Position numbers and translations under genes: made by a program. From positions 1 through 41,915 of the forward strand of contig CAMEXM010000008.1 in NCBI GenBank assembly GCA_945947155.1: a DNA stretch of 41,915 nucleotides, in the 5' to 3' direction. The DNA comes from Polynucleobacter meluiroseus. GTDB taxonomy: Bacteria; Pseudomonadota; Gammaproteobacteria; Burkholderiales; Burkholderiaceae. This document shows positions 33,255 to 41,915 of the stretch, in pieces. The first letter of the stretch is position 1. Every line of letters begins with the position of its first letter. The notes beneath the pieces are model-generated. The model saw nothing but the letters and a program-made list of their open reading frames with translations, made no database searches and was not told where the DNA came from.

Positions 33255-33956
33255 TCACTTCCACGAGATCAGCTCCCAACGCCAGTAATCCTCTTTGATC
33301 GATTCAGACCAGCCTCGCGAACCCATCCAAAGGTATTCACCAAAGCGTTCACGCACGACCCAACGGCCAACCTCAGCTGAAAACCATGCATTCTCACGGC
33401 GATTACTAGCGATCCGAAACCAATCGTCGCTCTCAAAAAAATCGGCCGTATTGACATAATGCAATGCATCAAACTCACCGGCCAACGTCTTTACGCGACT
33501 CCATCCTTTTGCGTCGATATTAAGACCCCAATAAAAATCGTTCTCCGGAAAGCCTACCACTTGATAACGGGTTCGATAAAAGCCGGACCAACCTGGCACC
33601 AGCTTTTCAGGCCAAAGCGGTACAGGCTTTATAAAACGCTGGGGCGGTGTCCAATTGGGGTCCTGTAAGTTCATACCCCAAGGCTCCTGAATCTCATCAG
33701 GTAGCGGCCCCATCTTTTTACCATGCCGTGTAATCCGTACTTTAGGGCCAATCTCAACCACTGTCTCGGTAACAACATCAACCAACTCGCCATTAAAGTA
33801 ATTACGAACCTCATATACCCATTGCTGTCCTACTGCCGGAGCACGTACAGCAGGAATGGTAACGGGTGTCGCAATGGGAGTCTTGGGGATATGCACAACC
33901 GAACCCAAGCAAGCGGTAAGAAAGAGTACAGCAAGCGCAGTCGAAAACTTCAGCAT
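33255..33956 (-). CDS. Putative lipoprotein, paralogue of the adjacent upstream gene
   Basis: A 233-residue protein of unknown function. It has a lipoprotein signal (MLKFSTALAVLFLTAC, acylated Cys16), then a domain shared with the neighbouring gene: VGQQWVYEVRNYFNGE, GPLPDEIQEPWGMNLQDP, PVPLWPEKLVPGW, GWSRVKTLAGEFDALHY, RRENAWFSAEVGRWVVRE and the terminal WRWELISW. The pattern of Trp and paired beta strands suggests an all-beta periplasmic domain. I start at ATG 33956, which gives a compact signal peptide; TTG 33992 adds 12 residues. It stands nine bases before queE in one transcription unit, though no queuosine role is suggested. Confidence 0.75.
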   Translation of the reverse strand: MLKFSTALAVLFLTACLGSVVHIPKTPIATPVTIPAVRAPAVGQQWVYEVRNYFNGELVDVVTETVVEIGPKVRITRHGKKMGPLPDEIQEPWGMNLQDPNWTPPQRFIKPVPLWPEKLVPGWSGFYRTRYQVVGFPENDFYWGLNIDAKGWSRVKTLAGEFDALHYVNTADFFESDDWFRIASNRRENAWFSAEVGRWVVRERFGEYLWMGSRGWSESIKEDYWRWELISWK

Positions 33957-33998
33957 ACGCTGCAAGGAATACAACGAAATAAGGATCTTCAATTTATA

Positions 33999-34700
33999 TT
34001 AAGTCCACGACAGCAGCTCCCACTTGGTGCTGTTTTCTAGCAAGACTGCGCCTATCGACCCTTGTATTTGAAAGGAGCCCGATGATTCGCGTGCAACCCA
34101 GCGCCCAATTTGTGGCGCAAACCAGATTGTCTCGCGGCGTATAGAGTTAACTACATTCGGATCATTATTCTCAAAATTAATGAGATTCTGAAACCGAAGC
34201 GCAATAAAGTCACCTGCCGGCACAGTGATTTTCTCCCAGCCGTGGGCACTCATGTAGAGTTGCCAATCGTTTTTATTTTGCGGATACCCGCTGATGTTGT
34301 ACTTAGAAAACACTTCTTTATTCCAACTGCCACTCATTTTTTCTGGCCACAATGGAATCGCTGGATTGAAGTTAAGTACCTTGCCCCAATGGGGATCGGT
34401 AATTACCATGCCGTGCGGCCCTTGAATTTCGCTGGGCAATGGCGAGCCAGATTCGTCCGAGCGACTGACTGTAATCGTCTTTCCTATGCTGCTTATCTTC
34501 TCCACGACCACACCCCGAGTTTGGCCGCTAAAAAAATCACGCTCGAGGTAACGCCATTCCTGCCCAATCTGCGGCAAACGCACCAAAGGCATCGGCATCG
34601 GCCCCGCTACTGGAATACCGCGGTCACGGGAAATAGGGATACTGCATCCGATTGGCGCTATGGCCGAAGCGGCAATAAATAGTCTGCGGGTTTTTTGCAT
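33999..34700 (-). CDS. Putative lipoprotein, first of a tandem paralogous pair
   Basis: A 233-residue protein of unknown function, clearly paralogous to the following gene: IGQEWRYLERDFFSGQ, SPLPSEIQGPHGMVITDPHWG, AIPLWPEKMSGSW, GWEKITVPAGDFIALRF, RRETIWFAPQIGRWVARE and KWELLSW line up motif by motif. The signal differs: MQKTRRLFIAASAIAPIGC has a twin-arginine-like TRRLFI and a weak lipobox ending at Cys19. It may therefore be exported by Tat or be a Sec lipoprotein. It heads the leftward operon to ldcA and is divergent from the sulfatase gene. Confidence 0.75.
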   Translation of the reverse strand: MQKTRRLFIAASAIAPIGCSIPISRDRGIPVAGPMPMPLVRLPQIGQEWRYLERDFFSGQTRGVVVEKISSIGKTITVSRSDESGSPLPSEIQGPHGMVITDPHWGKVLNFNPAIPLWPEKMSGSWNKEVFSKYNISGYPQNKNDWQLYMSAHGWEKITVPAGDFIALRFQNLINFENNDPNVVNSIRRETIWFAPQIGRWVARESSGSFQIQGSIGAVLLENSTKWELLSWT

Positions 34701-35115
34701 ATTGCTTTGCTCTCTCGCTTACTTTGTACAGATGCAATTTCTCTAAAACAGCCCCTCAGCTGCTGCCTGATTCTCTATGGCAAGTGCATTAAAGCAATTA
34801 AATCAAACACTTATTCTAGAAAGAGGTATGTTTTACGCGAATACAATCTGCTTCAAAAATTAGTAATTCTTGCATTGTAACAGCCTAATTCTGATAAAAA
34901 TCAGTACCTTAGCAAAATCGAATGGTCGGCAATTCAAAGCAAAGGTGAGTAAAGTCTACGAAAATAACTAATCAAAACGACCCGCGTTATTCCAATACAA
35001 AGCCTCTCAAAATGGTTTGGCTAACAGCAGCATATTCACCCTAGAGCTAATATAAATAGAATAGGCTTCGTGTTCTCATAAGATTTTCTTTTATTTGTAC
35101 CCAAATGAAATTTCC
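34701..35115. other. AT-rich intergenic region between the lipoprotein operon and the sulfatase gene
   Basis: No open frame with coding character is seen in these 415 bases. It must contain the divergent promoters. A short perfect hairpin CTGAT-AAAA-ATCAG lies at 34891-34904 without a U-tract. No tRNA, riboswitch or repeat family is recognised. Confidence 0.7.
35035..35062 (+). promoter_or_regulatory. Candidate promoter of the sulfatase gene
   Basis: TTCACC (35035-35040) as -35 and TAGAAT (35057-35062, five of six) as -10 are separated by 16 bases. A second -10-like TATAAA lies at 35051. The start codon follows 54 bases later. This is tentative because the region is AT-rich and such matches arise by chance. 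Confidence 0.3.
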
Positions 35116-36660
35116 ATGTCACTCAAACTAAAAAAATCTGCCCTTGCACTGGCTATGACTGCAGGCGCATTAATGTCTAACAACGCCTTATCCCAAAAGG
35201 CACCCAATGTCTTGATTCTCTGGGGGGATGACATTGGTCAGTTCAATATCAGCGCCTACAACCAGGGCATGATGGGTTACAAAACACCCAATATCGACAG
35301 CATTGCAAAACAAGGTGCCTTATTTACTGATTGGTATGGTCAGCAAAGCAGTACTGCTGGTCGCGCCGCATTCATTACCGGTCAATCTCCGATTCGGACA
35401 GGCCTAACGAAAGTTGGTCTACCTGGAACATCCGAAGGCATGCGCAAGGAAGACCCTACACTAGCGACCCTTTTAAAGGCGCGCGGATATAAAACAGGTC
35501 AGTTTGGTAAAAACCATTTGGGCGATCGCGATGACATGCTGCCAACTGCCCATGGCTTTGATGAATTTTTTGGCAACCTCTATCACCTCAATGCAGAGGA
35601 AGAGCCTGAAAATGTGGATTACCCAAAAAATCCAGAATTCAAAAAGAAATTTGGTCCACGTGGGGTAATTCATAGTTTTGCGGACGGCAAGATCAATGAC
35701 ACTGGCCCCTTGACCCGTAAGCGCATGGAAACCATTGACGATGAAGTGATGGTCAAGACGCTGGATTTTATGGAGCGCGCCAAAAAAGAAGATAAGCCCT
35801 TCTTTATTTGGTGGAACTCCACCCGCATGCATATCTTTACGCACCTAAAAGAAGCCTCCCGCGGCAAAACCGGTCTTGGTGTCTATGCCGATGGCATGGT
35901 TGAACACGATGGGCATGTCGGCACCTTACTTGCCAAACTGAAAGAGCTCGGCCTTGATGAAAACACCATCATCATGTATTCCACCGATAACGGCGCTGAA
36001 ACATTTACCTGGCCTGATGGCGGCACTACGATGTTCCGCGGCGAGAAAAATACTAACTGGGAAGGCGGTTACCGCGTACCAGCAATGATTAAATGGCCTG
36101 GCGTGATTAAGCCAGGTACCGTAATCAATGACATCGCAGCGCATGAGGACATGCTCCCCACATTGCTGTCTGCGGCTGGCGACAAAACCGTAAAACAAGA
36201 TCTACTCAAAGGACGAAAGATTGGTAACCGATCCTACAAGGTGCATCTGGATGGCTATGATCTTCTACCTTCCTTTAAGGGTGAAAGCAAAGACTGGCCG
36301 CGCAGAGAATTTATTTACTGGACAGACGATGGCAGCGTTGCCGCATTACGCTACGACAACTGGAAGCTCACCTTCATGAAGCAGGAGGCAGAAGGCCTTG
36401 AGGTATGGCAAAAGCCATTCACCGTATTGCGCGCGCCCGCCTTAACCAACCTCCGCATGGATCCGTTTGAGCGCGCTCAGCAAGAGCACGCTATGGGCTA
36501 CCAGCGCTGGTATCTAGATCGGATGTTCATGATTGCCCCAGCAGGTGCTTATGTTGGTAAATGGCTGCAAAGCTTTAAAGAATTTCCGCCACGCCAAAAG
36601 CCAGGCACCTTTAATTTAGATCGCGCCATGGAGGCCGTAACGAAAACGCAAAGTAAATAA
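35116..36660 (+). CDS. Periplasmic Ser-type arylsulfatase
   Basis: A 514-residue sulfatase of the formylglycine-dependent alkaline-phosphatase superfamily, hydrolysing a sulfate ester of unknown identity. A Sec signal peptide covers about 1-26. Metal ligands Asp38-Asp39 (LWGDDIG) and STDNG, plus K132/H134 in GKNHLG, are in place. The modified residue is Ser79 in S-T-A-G-R (79-83), followed by AAFITG and PIRTG: a Ser-type motif, not Cys-type. Ser-type sulfatases need a radical-SAM maturase, and such a gene lies at 37754-39007. ATG 35116 is chosen; a TTG 21 bases upstream is weaker. The C-terminal domain (about 400-514) has no extra motif I know. An intrinsic terminator follows. Confidence 0.92.
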   Translation: MSLKLKKSALALAMTAGALMSNNALSQKAPNVLILWGDDIGQFNISAYNQGMMGYKTPNIDSIAKQGALFTDWYGQQSSTAGRAAFITGQSPIRTGLTKVGLPGTSEGMRKEDPTLATLLKARGYKTGQFGKNHLGDRDDMLPTAHGFDEFFGNLYHLNAEEEPENVDYPKNPEFKKKFGPRGVIHSFADGKINDTGPLTRKRMETIDDEVMVKTLDFMERAKKEDKPFFIWWNSTRMHIFTHLKEASRGKTGLGVYADGMVEHDGHVGTLLAKLKELGLDENTIIMYSTDNGAETFTWPDGGTTMFRGEKNTNWEGGYRVPAMIKWPGVIKPGTVINDIAAHEDMLPTLLSAAGDKTVKQDLLKGRKIGNRSYKVHLDGYDLLPSFKGESKDWPRREFIYWTDDGSVAALRYDNWKLTFMKQEAEGLEVWQKPFTVLRAPALTNLRMDPFERAQQEHAMGYQRWYLDRMFMIAPAGAYVGKWLQSFKEFPPRQKPGTFNLDRAMEAVTKTQSK

Positions 36661-36682
36661 GCGAGTCAGTTGTAGCAATACC

Positions 36683-36716
36683 AATCTGCTACCCTTTTGG
36701 CTAGCAGATTTTTTTT
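36683..36716 (+). terminator. Intrinsic terminator after the sulfatase gene
   Basis: A perfect nine-base-pair stem AATCTGCTA (36683-36691)/TAGCAGATT (36702-36710) with a ten-base loop is followed by a run of T residues (36709-36716). It lies 22 bases past the sulfatase stop. It separates the sulfatase from the HAD gene downstream. Confidence 0.85.
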
Positions 36717-36749
36717 ATTTCGATGCCCAATTAAATTACCCCGATCATC

Positions 36750-37730
36750 ATGAAATCGATTTTCATCAGCCTGCTTCTCATATTTTCTGGCAGCGCCCTT
36801 GCCCAAGACCCGCTACCCGCATGGAATGATGGTCCAAGCAAAAAAGCAATCATTCGCTTTGTACAAGAGACAACCCAACCTGGCTCTAAGCAATTTATTC
36901 GGCCAGAAGAGCGCATTGCCGTATTTGATAACGATGGCACGCTGTGGAGCGAGCAACCTATCTATGTTCAACTTGCTTTTGCAATCGACCGAATCAAAAC
37001 TCTGGCTCCACAAAACCCACAATGGAAAACGCAGCAGCCATTTAAGGCCGTATTAGAAAATGATATTCCAACGATGAAGGCCAGCGGTCAAAAAGGCTTA
37101 TTTGAACTGATTGCAGCCACGCATGCAGGCATGAGCACCGAAGCATTTCAGGTCATCGTTAGTGATTGGCTTATAACGGCACGCCATCCGGTCAGCAATA
37201 GACCGTATACTGAAATGATCTATCAGCCGATGATCGAGTTGTTGGCTTACCTGAAATCAAATGGCTACACCAACTAAATTGTCTCTGGTGGTGGCACAGA
37301 GTTCATGCGCCCATGGACGCAAAAGACCTACGGTATTCCACCGGAGCGGATTATTGGTAGCACTATCAAATCCAAATTTATTGAGGTTAATGGCCAATAC
37401 CGCATTGTTGGACTGCCAGAGCTTGAGTGGATTAATGATGGTCCTAATAAACCCCTCTCGATTCAGCACCAGATTGGCAGGCGTCCTGTCATTGCCTTTG
37501 GCAATTCCGATGGCGACCAGGATATGCTGCTTTGGACTACTGGAGCCCCTGGCCCGCGGCTAGGTGGAATCATTCACCATACGGATGGCGTAAGGGAGGT
37601 TGCCTACGATCGCCAATCGGTTATTGGCAAACTCAATACCGCACTTGATTTAGCCCAAAAACACAATTGGCTTGTTGTCGATATGAAAAAAGATTGGCGC
37701 ACCATTTTCCCAACGGCGCAGGCCAAATAG
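36750..37730 (+). pseudogene. HAD-family hydrolase gene interrupted by an in-frame TAA
   Basis: The frame encodes an exported HAD phosphatase-like protein of about 326 codons, but codon 176 (37275-37277) is TAA. The part before it has a signal peptide (MKSIFISLLLIFSGSALAQ) and motif I FDNDGTLW (Asp60 and Asp62). The part after continues in the same frame with IVSGGGTEFMRPWTQKTYGIPPERIIGS (motif II) and AFGNSDGDQDML (motif IV), ending in a normal TAG. The flanking residues NGYTN and IVSGGG fit one continuous protein, so a single substitution of a sense codon (for example AAA or CAA) explains the break. Without the second half the product lacks motifs II-IV. Readthrough or a sequencing error are the alternatives. 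Confidence 0.85.
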
Positions 37731-37753
37731 GGGGCTTTGACCCAGAAAACAAT

Positions 37754-39007
37754 TTACTTGGGTAGGCGCCCTAGGTGCTTCAAAATGCGAATGACGTCCG
37801 GCCCAATGTGTTCATAAAAGCGGTAGAGGCCAGAGCACAAGTAATTTAACTGGGTTTCACCATCCTTGGTTTTGATCAGGCGATTTTTGGGGCACTCCCC
37901 CCAACAAAGCTGCAGATAATCGCACTGACGGCATTGCTTGGGTAAGGTATCGCGCTTGTCCATACCGAACTTTTCCTGTTCAGCAGAAAACGCCATATCG
38001 CCCAAGTGCTTCTCTGCAATATTACCGAGGCGATATTCTGGATAGACAAAGTGATCGCATGAATAGACTTCACCATCGTGCTCGACTGCTAAGCCCTTAC
38101 CGCAAAACTCGGCTTGGGTGCAGGTTTGTGCGGGTAGACCTGCCGCTTGCGCAATAGCAGTTTCAAATAAATTCACATGAATGCGGCCAAAGTCTTTTTT
38201 AAGCCATTCATCCCAAACGACCGACAAAAAATGGCCGTACTCATCGGGGTCAACCGACCAGTCAGTAACGACCGAGAGGGGGTGGCCTGGCCTCGCTCGC
38301 TCAGAGTCCTGTATTGGCGCTGATGAAAAATCCATCTTGCCTGGAGCGCTCTGCTTAAAGCTGCGCGGCTCAACAGCAGGATTAAATTGAATTCGCCAGG
38401 TACCAAGTTCTTCTGTCAAAAAACGGTACACCGCTTCGGGTTGTTTTGCATTTTGGCGATTGACAACACACAAAGCCGCAAACGGAACCTCTGCCTGAGC
38501 CAGCTTTTTAGCGGCGCTTACAACATAGTCAAAGGTGGGTTTGCCATTTCGGGTCTTGCGGTAGTAGTCGTGCAACTCCCTAGGGCCATCGATCGACAAA
38601 CCCACATGGAACTGATGTTTCTTTAAAAATGCAACCCATTCATCATCGAGCGCAATGCCGTTGGTTTGCAGGTCATTCTCAATGTGCTGACCTGGCTTGG
38701 CATACTTTGCCTGCAGATCAACCACCTTTTGGTAAAAAGGCAAGCCCATTAAGGTAGGTTCGCCACCTTGCCACGAGAACACAACCTGATCCCCTGTTTG
38801 CGCTTCAATGTACTGCCGAATATGTTGCTCAAGAAACGAATCACTCATCCGCGCATGCTCATCGTGCTTGAGTAAATCGGTCTTATGCAAATAAAAACAG
38901 TAGTCGCAGTCGATATTGCACTCTGCACCCGATGGCTTATTCATCGCATGAAAGCGATAGTGCCGACCTGCTGGCAATGCCGGGAGATTTAGCTTAGGCT
39001 CAAGCAC
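37754..39007 (-). CDS. Radical-SAM sulfatase maturase (anSME, AtsB type)
   Basis: A 417-residue anaerobic sulfatase-maturating enzyme that oxidises the active-site Ser or Cys of sulfatases to formylglycine. The radical-SAM motif CNIDCDYC gives C30, C34 and C37 counted from the GTG start. FSWQGGEPTLMGL is the GGEP motif. The C-terminal SPASM region has CTQAEFCGKGLAVEHDGEVYSCDHFVYPEY, CRQCDYLQLCWGECPKNR and a final CSGLYRFYEHI, the anSME pattern for two auxiliary [4Fe-4S] clusters. The start is GTG 39007 with TAAGG seven bases upstream; TTG 39013 has no proper spacing. It follows guaA by 16 bases and faces the sulfatase region. Its likely client is the Ser-type sulfatase at 35116. Confidence 0.93.
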   Translation of the reverse strand: MLEPKLNLPALPAGRHYRFHAMNKPSGAECNIDCDYCFYLHKTDLLKHDEHARMSDSFLEQHIRQYIEAQTGDQVVFSWQGGEPTLMGLPFYQKVVDLQAKYAKPGQHIENDLQTNGIALDDEWVAFLKKHQFHVGLSIDGPRELHDYYRKTRNGKPTFDYVVSAAKKLAQAEVPFAALCVVNRQNAKQPEAVYRFLTEELGTWRIQFNPAVEPRSFKQSAPGKMDFSSAPIQDSERARPGHPLSVVTDWSVDPDEYGHFLSVVWDEWLKKDFGRIHVNLFETAIAQAAGLPAQTCTQAEFCGKGLAVEHDGEVYSCDHFVYPEYRLGNIAEKHLGDMAFSAEQEKFGMDKRDTLPKQCRQCDYLQLCWGECPKNRLIKTKDGETQLNYLCSGLYRFYEHIGPDVIRILKHLGRLPK

Positions 39008-39023
39008 CTGCAAACCTTAAGGG

Positions 39024-40631
39024 TCACTCCCACTCGATGGTCGAGGGGGGTTTACCGCTGATATCAAAGACCACGCGATTAATGCCGCGGACTTCATTGA
39101 TGATGCGATTGGATACCTTGCCGAGTAACTCATGGGGCAGGTGTGCCCAGTGGGCGGTCATAAAGTCTTGCGTCTGAACTGCACGCAAGGCAACAACGTA
39201 TTCATAGGTGCGTCCATCACCCATCACTCCGACCGACTTGACGGGTAAAAAAACAGCGAATGCTTGACTAGTGAGTTCATACCATGACTGGCTACTTGCA
39301 TCATCAATGGTATTGCGTAGCTCTTCAATAAAAATCGCATCAGCACGGCGTAGCAAGTCCGCAAATTCCTGCTTCACTTCACCCAAGATCCGCACACCCA
39401 GGCCCGGGCCTGGGAAAGGATGGCGATAGACCATTTCGCGGGGTAAGCCCAAGGCAACGCCCAACTCACGCACTTCATCTTTGAATAATTCGCGCAAGGG
39501 CTCAAGTAATTGCAAATGCATATCGTCTGGCAGACCACCAACATTGTGGTGGCTCTTAATGGTGTGCGCACCCTTTTTGCCTTTACCGGCAGACTCAATC
39601 ACATCCGGGTAGATTGTTCCCTGAGCAAGCCACTTGGCATTCTGAATTTTTGCGGACTCAGCCTGAAAAACCTCCACAAACTCCTTGCCAATAATTTTGC
39701 GCTTGGCTTCTGGATCACTCACGCCAGCCAACTTCGACATAAAGACTTGCTCGGCATCGACCCGAATCACCTTGACTCCCAGATTGCGGGCAAACATCTC
39801 CATTACCATCGCACCCTCATTGAGGCGCAAGAGGCCATGGTCAACAAAGACGCAAGTAAGTTGCTTACCAATGGCGCGATGAATTAATGCCGCTGCTACG
39901 CTGGAGTCAACGCCGCCCGATAAGCCCAAGATCACTTCATCGCTACCCACCTGCTCCTGAATGCGAGCGACGGCTTCGCTAATGTAATCGCCCATGACCC
40001 AGTCACCGCGGCAAGCACAAATCGTGCGCACAAAGCGATCCAAAATAGCGGGGCCTTGCAGGGTATGGGTTACCTCCGGATGAAACTGAAAGGCATAGAA
40101 ATGCCGAGCCTCATCCGCCATGCCCGCAATCGGACAAGAGTCGGTCGATGCCATGAGCTTAAAGCCATTAGGCAATGCGGTTACGGAATCACCGTGGCTC
40201 ATCCACACTTTCAGAATGCCATGGCCTTGGCTTGTCGCAAAATCCTGTATGCCTTTGAGTAAGGCGGTGTGGCCATGGGCACGTACTTCCGCATAGCCAA
40301 ATTCACGGGCCTTACCAAGCGCCTCAGCCGAAGCAACGGCGCCACCCAGCTGGGTAGCCATGGTCTGCATACCGTAGCAAATGCCGAGTACCGGAACGCC
40401 TAGCTCAAACACAATTTGCGGTGCTCGTGGGCTTTCGCCCTCCGTCACTGAATTGGGACCACCAGAAAGAATAATTCCCTTGCCGCCCTCTTCCTGGATG
40501 AAGCGACGGATAAAGTCTGGATCGCAATCGTAGGGGTGAATCTCGGAGTACACCTTGGCTTCGCGAACCCGCCGCGCAATCAGCTGCGTGACTTGCGAGC
40601 CAAAATCCAGAATCAGAATCTTATCGTGCAT
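39024..40631 (-). CDS. guaA: GMP synthase (glutamine-hydrolysing)
   Basis: A 535-residue enzyme that aminates XMP to GMP. The glutamine amidotransferase domain has [18 protein letters not shown] at the start, nucleophile Cys85 in GICYGMQ and the His-Glu of [10 protein letters not shown]. The ATP-pyrophosphatase domain has the P-loop [13 protein letters not shown], and the dimerisation domain ends [23 protein letters not shown] 40631 is the true start; a TTG at 40649 adds six unconserved residues. It is 14 bases after guaB, forming the usual guaBA operon, with the sulfatase maturase downstream. Confidence 0.97.
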   Translation of the reverse strand: MHDKILILDFGSQVTQLIARRVREAKVYSEIHPYDCDPDFIRRFIQEEGGKGIILSGGPNSVTEGESPRAPQIVFELGVPVLGICYGMQTMATQLGGAVASAEALGKAREFGYAEVRAHGHTALLKGIQDFATSQGHGILKVWMSHGDSVTALPNGFKLMASTDSCPIAGMADEARHFYAFQFHPEVTHTLQGPAILDRFVRTICACRGDWVMGDYISEAVARIQEQVGSDEVILGLSGGVDSSVAAALIHRAIGKQLTCVFVDHGLLRLNEGAMVMEMFARNLGVKVIRVDAEQVFMSKLAGVSDPEAKRKIIGKEFVEVFQAESAKIQNAKWLAQGTIYPDVIESAGKGKKGAHTIKSHHNVGGLPDDMHLQLLEPLRELFKDEVRELGVALGLPREMVYRHPFPGPGLGVRILGEVKQEFADLLRRADAIFIEELRNTIDDASSQSWYELTSQAFAVFLPVKSVGVMGDGRTYEYVVALRAVQTQDFMTAHWAHLPHELLGKVSNRIINEVRGINRVVFDISGKPPSTIEWE

Positions 40632-40645
40632 CAGGTAATCCACAT

Positions 40646-41915
<1,270 letters not shown>

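Noticed and set aside
34110-34682. 190-codon open frame on the plus strand opposite the first lipoprotein gene
   Set aside because: The minus-strand protein has a clear paralogue with matching motifs, so that strand is the coding one; the plus frame has no start site or domain.

Overview
The window looks like chromosomal DNA of a betaproteobacterium, most likely Polynucleobacter or a close Burkholderiaceae relative. This is inferred from the style of the proteins (DUF3305/DUF3306 formate dehydrogenase operon, QueE of the Burkholderia CX14CX2C type, PHB-type 3-hydroxybutyrate dehydrogenase) and from dense, overlapping operons. No search could be run. I see no rRNA, tRNA, CRISPR array, insertion sequence or prophage. 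The ends cut two genes: malate synthase G (left) and IMP dehydrogenase (right).

Layout. 1-4.7 kb: carbon and acyl-CoA metabolism (glcB 3' end, 3-hydroxybutyrate dehydrogenase, a YqaA membrane protein, an acyl-CoA dehydrogenase/CoA-transferase pair). 4.7-7.1 kb: a leftward operon of a Bfd-like [2Fe-2S] protein, an EEP-family hydrolase and cardiolipin synthase. 7.1-8.6 kb: tungstate-type ABC transporter permease and ATPase (tupBC) without a binding-protein gene. 8.5-19.4 kb: a leftward respiratory formate dehydrogenase locus: mrp/apbC, DUF3305, DUF3306, a multi-cluster ferredoxin, a TorD-type chaperone, the small Tat-target protein, fdhA, fdhB, a small lipoprotein, fdhC and a small exported protein. 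It ends at a strong intrinsic terminator lying inside tupC. 19.6-22.1 kb: divergent copper pair copZ/copA. 22.1-30.7 kb: a DUF3047 lipoprotein, then a rightward run of MFS transporter, 3-hydroxyisobutyrate-dehydrogenase-like enzyme, GT39-like and GT9 glycosyltransferases, a UPF0104 membrane protein, PAP2 phosphatase and rlmJ. 30.7-34.7 kb: a leftward operon of two paralogous lipoproteins of unknown function, queE, queD, tadA and ldcA. 35-39 kb: a Ser-type periplasmic sulfatase, a HAD hydrolase gene broken by one in-frame stop, and the radical-SAM sulfatase maturase needed for Ser-type sulfatases, which is read as the third gene of the guaB-guaA operon. 39-41.9 kb: guaA and guaB.

How the parts work together. 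The tungstate/molybdate transporter, Fe-S carrier (Mrp), chaperone (TorD), polyferredoxin and DUF3305/3306 genes all plausibly serve assembly of the metal- and Fe-S-rich formate dehydrogenase, which would oxidise formate in the periplasm and pass electrons through cytochrome b to quinone. The beta subunit lacks the usual C-terminal membrane helix, and a small lipoprotein of unknown function is encoded exactly between fdhB and fdhC. The sulfatase and its maturase form a second functional pair even though they lie in different, convergent transcription units.
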